Part shown: positions 1 through 4,063 of the stretch, piece by piece
Layout of the letters: every line of letters starts with the position of its first letter
Numbering within the stretch: the first letter of the stretch is position 1
Assembly (NCBI GenBank): GCA_045540655.1
Contig: JAZQHP010000031.1
Location: forward strand, 1 to 5,148
Direction: 5' to 3'
From: RGIG1959 sp045540655
GTDB taxonomy: Bacteria; Bacillota; Clostridia; Oscillospirales; Acutalibacteraceae
DNA: 5,148 nucleotides
Notes under the pieces: generated by a model
Seen by the model: the letters and a program-made list of their open reading frames with translations, nothing else
The model's database searches: none
Told to the model about the DNA's origin: nothing
Position numbers and translations under genes: made by a program

Positions 1-453
1 CTGCGTCGCGCCGAACTCCCAGTCCACACGCCAGGCGAGGTTCGCCTTGGTGGAAGCGGGCATGTTGGGCTCCAGCGTCGAGCCGAGCAGCTCCGCAAAC
101 TTCGCGGCATGCTCCGCCTCTTCGTACGCGGCCTTTTCCCAGTACAGACCGATTTCGGGATAGCCTTCGCGATGGGCGATGCGCGCCATGCACAGGTACA
201 TACCGACTTCGCTGCATTCGCCGTTGAAGTTCGCCTTCAGTTGCTCAAGGATATACGCCTTATCTTCGGCAGAGATCGCATCGTTCGCTTCGACGGTTTT
301 GCCGTACACGCCGAACTCATGCTCCGCGGCGAGCGCCGCATCTTCCGCCATCTCGGTGAACTTCGCGCCGGGCACGCCGCACAGCGGGCAAACCGCAGGG
401 GCTTCGTCACCGGAGTGGACATAACCGCAAACAGGGCAAACAAACTTTTTCAT
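1..453 (-). CDS. rbr: Reverse rubrerythrin (rubredoxin domain first), C-terminus cut by window edge
   Basis: Non-haem iron peroxidase of the rubrerythrin family, expected to reduce hydrogen peroxide in the cytoplasm of an anaerobe with electrons passed from NAD(P)H through rubredoxin-type iron. Read from the ATG at 453, 151 residues are visible with no stop before the edge. Residues 1-35 form a rubredoxin-like iron site with C6-x2-C9 and C22-x2-C25. The rest is a ferritin-like di-iron four-helix domain with NFNGE (75-79), GMYLCMARIAHREGYPEIG (84-102) and the EEAEH ligand motif (111-115). Rubredoxin at the N-terminus is the 'reverse' order seen in clostridial NADH-peroxidase-type rubrerythrins. 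The final ExxH helix is missing, so roughly 30-50 residues lie outside the window. The start is fixed by AGGAGGA at 461-467, 7 nt upstream. It lies 65 bp downstream of the PerR-like gene on the same strand and is probably its target and operon partner. Family assignment is firm; in vivo electron donors are inferred. Confidence 0.93.
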   Translation of the reverse strand, partial: MKKFVCPVCGYVHSGDEAPAVCPLCGVPGAKFTEMAEDAALAAEHEFGVYGKTVEANDAISAEDKAYILEQLKANFNGECSEVGMYLCMARIAHREGYPEIGLYWEKAAYEEAEHAAKFAELLGSTLEPNMPASTKANLAWRVDWEFGATQ

Positions 454-460
454 AATGAGA

Positions 461-467
461 TCCTCCT
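461..467 (-). promoter_or_regulatory. Strong ribosome binding site of the rubrerythrin gene
   Basis: AGGAGGA on the minus strand, 7 nt before the ATG at 453. It is a near-perfect match to the anti-Shine-Dalgarno and fits a highly expressed stress protein. It also decides the start, because no other in-frame ATG nearby has such a site. Confidence 0.85.
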
Positions 468-475
468 AAAAATGA

Positions 476-504
476 ATTTTAAATAATTTCTGACAGTATC
501 TTAA
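476..504 (-). promoter_or_regulatory. Possible weak promoter in front of the rubrerythrin gene
   Basis: On the minus strand TTAAGA (499-504) and TAAAAT (476-481) are separated by 17 bp, which fits a sigma-A promoter with a poor -35 and a good -10. It would give a very short leader ending in the AGGAGGA site. The region is AT-rich, so chance matches are likely. The gene may instead be transcribed only from the perR promoter. Confidence 0.3.
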
Positions 505-522
505 AGCATTCCTATGCTTTAA
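501..522. repeat. Perfect 9-bp inverted repeat at the perR stop codon
   Basis: TTAAAGCAT and ATGCTTTAA flank the 4-nt spacer TCCT; the right arm overlaps the TAA stop of the PerR-like gene (519-521). In RNA it forms a 9-bp hairpin with a tetraloop, but it is AU-rich and no U-run follows in the direction of transcription. It is therefore at best a weak terminator. An mRNA processing/stabilising hairpin between perR and the rubrerythrin gene, or a protein-binding site, would also fit. It does not match the PerR or Fur box consensus. Confidence 0.5.
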
Positions 523-935
523 TGCGGGGAAACAGAACGGCACTCCTGACATTGTCCCGTGAAGAACACGTCGCGTCGGGACACGGAAAAGCCGTCGGGG
601 ATGAGGTCGGCGATGCGATCGGCAGGGATGGAAAAATCCATCAGCTTGCCGCAGGATTCGCATCGGCAGTGACCGTGGTCGGCGGGGTTGCCGTCGAAAT
701 GCTGTTCGTTCGGGTCGATGGTGACCACGCGAATCAATCCCGCCTGCATCAGTACCTTCAGGGTGTTGTAAATCGTGGTGCGGGAAAAACTCGGGTAGGT
801 CGGTAACAGCGCCTCATAGATCGCATCGGCGGCGGGGTGTGTGCGGTGGGTGTCGAGGTATTCGTACACCGCCAGACGCTGGGGCGTCGGTCGCACACCG
901 TGTTGCTGCAGGATTTCGGCATACCGTGTGTTCAT
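519..935 (-). CDS. perR: PerR-type peroxide-sensing repressor of the Fur family
   Basis: Cytoplasmic metal-dependent DNA-binding repressor, 138 residues, normal length for the family. Residues 1-75 are the winged helix domain (RPTPQRLAVYEYL at 15-27; recognition helix around FSRTTIYNTLKVL, 50-62). Residues 76-138 are the dimerisation and metal domain. All five ligands of the regulatory Fe/Mn site of Bacillus PerR align: H33, D81, H87, H89 and D100. The aspartate in KLMDF (D100) is the PerR-type residue, where Fur proteins usually have glutamate. C92-x2-C95 and C129-x2-C132 form the structural zinc site. In PerR, iron-catalysed oxidation of the histidine ligands by peroxide releases the DNA. 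The ATG at 935 is preceded by AGAGGTG at 941-947. A PerR-box-like palindrome over its own start site and the rubrerythrin gene next downstream both support PerR rather than Fur or Zur. The exact subtype is inferred from sequence only. Confidence 0.9.
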   Translation of the reverse strand: MNTRYAEILQQHGVRPTPQRLAVYEYLDTHRTHPAADAIYEALLPTYPSFSRTTIYNTLKVLMQAGLIRVVTIDPNEQHFDGNPADHGHCRCESCGKLMDFSIPADRIADLIPDGFSVSRRDVFFTGQCQECRSVSPH

Positions 936-965
936 CGCATCACCTCTTTTGTATTGCTTTCAAGT

Positions 966-980
966 TTGTACTGATTACAA
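966..980. promoter_or_regulatory. PerR-box-like operator over the perR transcription start
   Basis: The 15-mer TTGTACTGATTACAA matches the Bacillus PerR box (TTATAATnATTATAA, 7-1-7) at 11 of 14 defined positions. It lies inside a longer inverted repeat, GTTTGTA and TACAAAC with a 5-nt spacer (964-982). It begins 4 bp downstream of the -10 hexamer and so covers the expected start of transcription, a typical place for a repressor. Autoregulation by the PerR-like product is the straightforward reading. Binding itself is inferred. Confidence 0.7.
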
Positions 981-984
981 ACAT

Positions 985-1013
985 AATATAACACAGCTAT
1001 GTTCCTTTGTCAA
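985..1013 (-). promoter_or_regulatory. Strong sigma-A promoter of perR (and probably rubrerythrin)
   Basis: Minus-strand TTGACA (1008-1013) and TATATT (985-990) are separated by exactly 17 bp. Upstream, 1014-1040 is a run of A and T tracts (including T6A6 at 1028-1039) resembling an UP element. The start of transcription would fall near 977-979, about 42 nt ahead of the perR ATG. It should be intrinsically strong, so it needs the overlapping operator to keep it down. Confidence 0.85.
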
Positions 1014-1130
1014 CACTTTTTGATAAATTTTTTAAAAAAGAATGTAAGATCCACTTGCTTGTCGATGACGGCAGGGTAACCGTCGCCGATGGGCAAAGGA
1101 TGATGCCGATAGCGCCGATTCATGAACAAG

Positions 1131-1175
1131 AAAAACACCCCCCGCCATCGATGCCATCGATGGCGGGGGGTGTTT
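1131..1175 (-). terminator. Strong intrinsic terminator of the lipoprotein gene
   Basis: Arms 1133-1152 and 1156-1175 are perfectly complementary over 20 bp around a 3-nt loop, with six consecutive C:G pairs. On the minus strand the hairpin is followed by five T (1131-1135). It lies 15 bp after the stop of the lipoprotein gene and would isolate it from perR. On the plus strand it is followed by TGTTTATT, so weaker termination in that direction is possible. The stem is unusually long for an intrinsic terminator. Confidence 0.88.
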
Positions 1176-1190
1176 ATTGGTGGATTCTCG

Positions 1191-1421
1191 TCAGGCGAGC
1201 GGGTTATCGTCAAAATCAAACACAGGGTTATCCGCGAACAATTCCTCGTTACAGGTTTCGCAGTAAATGAGCCAGTCTTCTTCCATGTTGGAGGAGGAGC
1301 CAACATCCACCTCGACGCCGCAATGGTCGCAGTGGAGGATCTTCGGTTCGTTGCAACCGACCAGCAGACACAGACTGCACAGCATCAGCAAGACGGCTAG
1401 TATACAGATGACGCGTGTCAT
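1191..1421 (-). CDS. Small zinc-ribbon-like lipoprotein, function unknown
   Basis: 76 residues. I do not recognise a named family. Residues 1-23 form a bacterial lipoprotein signal: MTR, then a hydrophobic stretch and the lipobox LVGC (20-23). C23 would be acylated and the mature 54 residues anchored on the outer face of the membrane. The mature part carries C31-x2-C34 and C54-x2-C57, spaced like a zinc ribbon or a redox/metal site, followed by an acidic tail (EE, DFDD). The frame is open further upstream, but the ATG at 1421 is preferred because it puts the signal peptide at the N-terminus, has AAGGAG at 1429-1434 with 7-nt spacing, and lies downstream of a near-consensus promoter. It is monocistronic: own promoter, strong terminator after the stop. 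Extracytoplasmic CxxC pairs could bind metal or form disulfides; which one cannot be told from sequence. Confidence 0.8.
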   Translation of the reverse strand: MTRVICILAVLLMLCSLCLLVGCNEPKILHCDHCGVEVDVGSSSNMEEDWLIYCETCNEELFADNPVFDFDDNPLA

Positions 1422-1455
1422 ACAATCTCTCCTTTTCAAAAGTAATGATATATAT

Positions 1456-1483
1456 ATTATACCATATACCTTAAAAATGTCAA
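1456..1483 (-). promoter_or_regulatory. Consensus extended -10 promoter of the lipoprotein gene
   Basis: Minus-strand TTGACA (1478-1483), 16 bp, then TATAAT (1456-1461), with TGG directly before the -10 (extended -10). Both hexamers are perfect. Transcription would start near 1449, giving a leader of about 28 nt. It is divergent from the proC promoter; the two -35 boxes are 26 bp apart. Confidence 0.88.
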
Positions 1484-1509
1484 AGTTTGCTTGATGATGC
1501 AGAAAAGAC

Positions 1510-1538
1510 TTGGCAAGTGCGCGCTTCCGTGCTATACT
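1510..1538 (+). promoter_or_regulatory. Sigma-A promoter of proC
   Basis: TTGGCA (1510-1515), 17 bp, TATACT (1533-1538), each one mismatch from consensus, and TGC directly upstream of the -10 makes it an extended -10 promoter. The expected start near 1545 leaves a leader of about 40 nt. No riboswitch-sized leader is present. Confidence 0.8.
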
Positions 1539-1584
1539 GAACATAGATATAGCCATTTCTTCGGAACAGATGAGGTGACAGCGT

Positions 1585-2388
1585 ATGAAAATCGGATTTT
1601 TAGGTGCCGGCAACATGGCAGGAGCGATCATTCGCGGCATGGTGGCAAGCGGCATAGCGCCCGCGTCCATCCTGTGCTTTGATATCGATGTGCAAAAGAC
1701 CTACGCTTTGCGTCAGGAATGCGGCATCACGGTCTGCCAGACGGCGGAACAACTGTGCGAATCGGCACAGGCGGTGGTACTGGCGATCAAACCGCAGGTC
1801 TTTTCGGTGGCATTGCCGCCGCTTCGCACGGTATTGCTCACGCAAAAACCGCTGGTGATTTCCATTGCGGCGGGCAAAACGCTCGACAGCATTGCGAATC
1901 TCCTGTCTGCGGATCTGCCGCTGGTGCGTGTGATGCCCAACATCGCCGCCAAGGTCGGCGAAGCGGTCACGGCGTATTGCAGTAACGCGCACGTGACCCA
2001 AAGCCACGTGGAAACGGTGTACACGATTTTTGAATCGGTCGGCACGGTGTTGCCGCTGGCTGAGGAGCAGTTCGGTATCTTTTCGGTGCTCGGCGGCTGC
2101 TCGCCAGCGTACACGCTGATGTATATGGATGCACTTGCGACGGCGGGTGTGCAAAACGGGCTGTCGAAGGAGACGGCGCTTGCCATCGTGACGCAAAGCG
2201 TGCTCGGCACGGCGAAGCTCCTGCTGGAAAGCGGCGATCATCCGCGCGCCCTTGCCGACAGCGTGTGTTCGCCCGGCGGCACCACCATCGAAGGGGTCGC
2301 GGCGCTCATCGACAGCGGCATGGAAGCGGCAGTCATCCGCGCGGCGAACGCCAGCCTGGAAAAAGATAAAAAATTGCAAAACGCTTGA
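1585..2388 (+). CDS. proC: Pyrroline-5-carboxylate reductase
   Basis: Catalyses the last step of proline synthesis, NAD(P)H-dependent reduction of 1-pyrroline-5-carboxylate to L-proline, in the cytoplasm. 267 residues, the usual length. An N-terminal Rossmann domain starts with GFLGAGNMAGA (4-14), with further family landmarks AIKPQ (67-71), SIAAG (93-97) and RVMPN (115-119). The C-terminal all-helical dimerisation and active-site domain holds GCSPAY (171-176; GSGPAY in many homologues), D182, and the P5CR signature SVCSPGGTTIEGV (226-238). The start at 1585 has GAGGTGA at 1572-1578 and begins exactly at the nucleotide-binding fold. It is the first gene after a divergent promoter region. Its stop codon lies within the -35 box of the next promoter, and no terminator separates it from rsmD. 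No proA or proB is in the window. Confidence 0.97.
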   Translation: MKIGFLGAGNMAGAIIRGMVASGIAPASILCFDIDVQKTYALRQECGITVCQTAEQLCESAQAVVLAIKPQVFSVALPPLRTVLLTQKPLVISIAAGKTLDSIANLLSADLPLVRVMPNIAAKVGEAVTAYCSNAHVTQSHVETVYTIFESVGTVLPLAEEQFGIFSVLGGCSPAYTLMYMDALATAGVQNGLSKETALAIVTQSVLGTAKLLLESGDHPRALADSVCSPGGTTIEGVAALIDSGMEAAVIRAANASLEKDKKLQNA

Positions 2389-2413
2389 CAGTAGGCGAAA
2401 AACATGGGATAAT
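2385..2413 (+). promoter_or_regulatory. Promoter of rsmD overlapping the proC stop codon
   Basis: TTGACA (2385-2390), 17 bp, GATAAT (2408-2413), with TGG directly before the -10. The TGA stop of proC (2386-2388) is part of the -35 hexamer. Expected start near 2420, about 20 nt before the first rsmD ATG. It lets rsmD and coaD be transcribed independently of proC. Confidence 0.82.
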
Positions 2414-2438
2414 AAAGTGATACATACAGAAAGGTCCG

Positions 2439-3011
2439 ATGCCCATGATGCGAATTATCACGGGGAAAGCCAAGGGATTCCCTTTGAAAACGCTCCCCGG
2501 CGAGGATACGACGCGCCCCACCACCGAACGGGTGAAGGAAGCGGTGTTCAGTGCCCTGCAGTTTGATCTGGAAGGGCGACGGGTGCTGGATCTGTTTGCG
2601 GGAAGCGGTCAGATGGGGCTCGAAGCGCTCAGCCGCGGAGCCGCATCGTGTGTGTTTGTAGATACCAGCAAGGACGCGTGTGCGGTGGTGCGGGAGAATG
2701 CCCGCGGCGCCAAGCTGTCGGACGGCGTACAGGTGGTGAACACCACGGCTCACGGCTTTTGTGCCAAGGGCGGCGCGTTCGATATTGTGTTTCTTGACCC
2801 GCCTTACAAAGCGGGATTGTTGCCCACGGTGCTTCCGTTGTTGCCGCCGCTGTTGCGGGCGGGCGCGACGGTTGTGTGTGAAACCGATGCCGCTACGGTC
2901 CTTCCCGAACAGGTGGGGACATCGCTGGTGCTGGAAAAGCAACGGCGCTACGGCAAAACAATGGTTTGGTTTTACCGCTATGCCGTCACCGGAAAGGAGT
3001 CGGCACTATGA
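2439..3011 (+). CDS. rsmD: 16S rRNA (guanine(966)-N(2))-methyltransferase
   Basis: S-adenosylmethionine-dependent enzyme that methylates N2 of G966 in 16S rRNA of the small ribosomal subunit. 190 residues from the first ATG. Family landmarks are MRIITGKAKG (4-13), RPTTERVKEAVFS (26-38), the SAM-binding loop LDLFAGSGQMGLEALSRGA (50-68), the acidic D75 that should contact SAM ribose, and the catalytic LDPPY motif (119-123) typical of exocyclic amino methylation. The start is ambiguous: ATGs at 2439, 2445 and 2448 are all in frame. AAAGGT at 2430-2435 is only 3 nt from the first and 9 nt from the second, and family members usually begin at the MRII position (2448), so 2445 is a good alternative. 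It overlaps coaD by 4 nt (ATGA), the usual rsmD-coaD pairing in Firmicutes, and so is translationally coupled to it. Confidence 0.95.
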   Translation: MPMMRIITGKAKGFPLKTLPGEDTTRPTTERVKEAVFSALQFDLEGRRVLDLFAGSGQMGLEALSRGAASCVFVDTSKDACAVVRENARGAKLSDGVQVVNTTAHGFCAKGGAFDIVFLDPPYKAGLLPTVLPLLPPLLRAGATVVCETDAATVLPEQVGTSLVLEKQRRYGKTMVWFYRYAVTGKESAL

Positions 3012-3493
3012 AAACAGTGGTTTGTCCGGGTAGCTTTGATCCCGTGACCAACGGACATTTAGACATTATTGAGCGGGCGGCGGCGCTGTTTGACCGCGTG
3101 ATCGTGGTCGTGATGGTCAACGCCGCCAAGCAACCGCTCTTTTCCACGGAGCAACGCGTGGATATGCTCCGACGCTCCACAGCGCATCTTCCGAACGTCA
3201 CGGTGGACTGCTATGACGGCTTGCTGGCGTCCTACGCCAAGCAGCAGGGCGCCACGGTCATTGTGAAGGGGTTGCGCGCACTGTCGGATTTTGAATATGA
3301 GTTCCAGATGGCACTGACCAACCGTGAACTCAACCATACCCTGGAAACCGTGTTTCTGACAGCAACCGACGATAAGATGTATCTGTCGTCCAGCTTGGTC
3401 AAGCAGGTGGCACAGTACGGCGAGGATGTTTCCGCCTTTGTCCCTGCATGCATTTTAGAGGATATTCGAGAAAAATTTCGAAAGGATGGGTAA
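3008..3493 (+). CDS. coaD: Phosphopantetheine adenylyltransferase
   Basis: Transfers AMP from ATP to 4'-phosphopantetheine to make dephospho-CoA, the penultimate and regulated step of coenzyme A synthesis; a soluble hexamer in known members. 161 residues, the normal length. The nucleotidyltransferase fold shows PGSFDPVTNGHLDI (7-20) with the T/HxGH-type TNGH at 14-17, K41 (phosphopantetheine/ATP site), KGLRALSDFEYE (87-98) and the ATP-loop SSSLVKQVAQYG (127-138). The frame is open upstream into rsmD, but the ATG at 3008 is chosen because it begins directly at the catalytic fold and has AAAGGAG at 2993-2999 with 8-nt spacing. Its first ATG overlaps the rsmD stop. The downstream coiled-coil gene follows after 6 nt. 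Confidence 0.97.
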   Translation: MKTVVCPGSFDPVTNGHLDIIERAAALFDRVIVVVMVNAAKQPLFSTEQRVDMLRRSTAHLPNVTVDCYDGLLASYAKQQGATVIVKGLRALSDFEYEFQMALTNRELNHTLETVFLTATDDKMYLSSSLVKQVAQYGEDVSAFVPACILEDIREKFRKDG

Positions 3494-3499
3494 AGAGTT

Positions 3500-3979
3500 A
3501 TGAATCTGGAAGAATTGTTGAGCCAAATCGACGACATGGTCGATAAAGCATGGGACGGGCCGCTGTCGGGCGGCAAGTGCATGATCGAAGCGGACAAGCT
3601 CCGCGACATCGTTGACGATATCCGTGCGGCACTGCCGTCGGAAATCCGTCAGGCGAAGAACCTGGTGGCGGATCGCGCCAAGATCGTGGAAGAAGCGAAG
3701 CGTGAAGCCGAGTCCATCGTCCGCAAGGCGGAGGAGCGCGCGCAGGCGATGATCGCCCAGGAAGAGATCTCCCGCATGGCGCATCTGCGCGCGGAGGAAA
3801 TGCTCACCCGCGCTCAGCAGAAGTCCCGCGAGATGTACAAGGGTGCGAACGATTTTGCCGAGGACGTGCTTCGCCGCTCCGAGGAAAATCTGATGAGCCG
3901 TCTCAACGAGATTCGTCAGGCGCGTCAGATGCTCCGCAGCAACACGCCCAAGAAGGCGACCGACGACACCGCCAACTAA
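3500..3979 (+). CDS. Coiled-coil protein of the coaD-linked clostridial 'ATPase-like' family
   Basis: 159 residues, no signal peptide, no membrane segment, no nucleotide-binding motif. Residues 1-18 form an acidic helix. A short conserved-looking loop GPLSGGKCMIE (20-30) follows. From about 31 to 146 the protein is almost continuous charged helix rich in A, E, R, K and Q, with few helix breakers (P46, G115), as in a long coiled coil. The tail is polar. As I recall, clostridial genomes often carry such a gene just after coaD, labelled 'ATPase' or 'ATP synthase subunit B/H-like' only because of coiled-coil similarity to stator subunits. The visible sequence gives no ground for ATPase activity. 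DivIVA/SepF-like scaffolding or envelope roles are possible but unproven. It starts 6 nt after coaD, so it is in the same operon. The ribosome binding site is poor (AAAGAG only 2 nt before the ATG), suggesting coupling to coaD translation. Confidence 0.85.
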   Translation: MNLEELLSQIDDMVDKAWDGPLSGGKCMIEADKLRDIVDDIRAALPSEIRQAKNLVADRAKIVEEAKREAESIVRKAEERAQAMIAQEEISRMAHLRAEEMLTRAQQKSREMYKGANDFAEDVLRRSEENLMSRLNEIRQARQMLRSNTPKKATDDTAN

Positions 3980-4001
3980 GGATTATCAATGATGGAACGA
4001 T

Positions 4002-4033
4002 AAGGCCACCTGAATGCTCGGGTGGCCTTGTTT
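4002..4033 (+). terminator. Hairpin after the coiled-coil gene, probable (leaky) terminator
   Basis: AAGGCCACC (4002-4010) pairs perfectly with GGTGGCCTT (4021-4029) around a 10-nt loop. The tail is TTGTTT followed by C, so the U-run is short. It starts 22 nt after the stop of the coiled-coil gene and ends 30 nt before ispDF. I see no convincing promoter between the hairpin and ispDF, so ispDF may depend on read-through. Confidence 0.65.
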
Positions 4034-4063
4034 CGTCAATTTCAGCATAAGGGGAGAAAGCAC

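Noticed and set aside
109..486. Plus-strand 125-residue frame opposite the rubrerythrin gene
   Set aside because: Antisense shadow of a clear rubrerythrin with its own strong ribosome site on the minus strand; no promoter or ribosome site on the plus strand.
474..490. AT-rich imperfect palindrome upstream of rubrerythrin as a second PerR box
   Set aside because: Only about 5 of 8 arm positions pair and it fits the PerR consensus poorly; AT-rich DNA gives such matches by chance.
1007..1037. Plus-strand promoter (TTGTCA with an A/T-rich -10) pointing into 1040-1130
   Set aside because: No acceptable -10 at 16-18 bp; the hexamer is just the complement overlap of the perR -35.
1010..1306. Minus-strand 98-residue frame across the terminator palindrome
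   Set aside because: It runs through the lipoprotein 3' end and the terminator hairpin, has no ribosome site and an unlikely composition. Its promoter-proximal end is the perR -35 region.
1422..1670. Upstream extension of the lipoprotein frame to an ATG at 1670
   Set aside because: It would run through both divergent promoters and antisense into proC, and would bury the signal peptide inside the protein. The ATG at 1421 has a proper ribosome site.
1600..2379. Minus-strand 259-residue frame opposite proC
   Set aside because: Arginine- and histidine-rich shadow frame of a GC-rich gene; the plus strand encodes an unmistakable P5C reductase.
2966..3007. Longer coaD beginning at 2966
   Set aside because: The 14 extra residues overlap rsmD, do not resemble CoaD, and lack a ribosome site; the ATG at 3008 has an excellent one.
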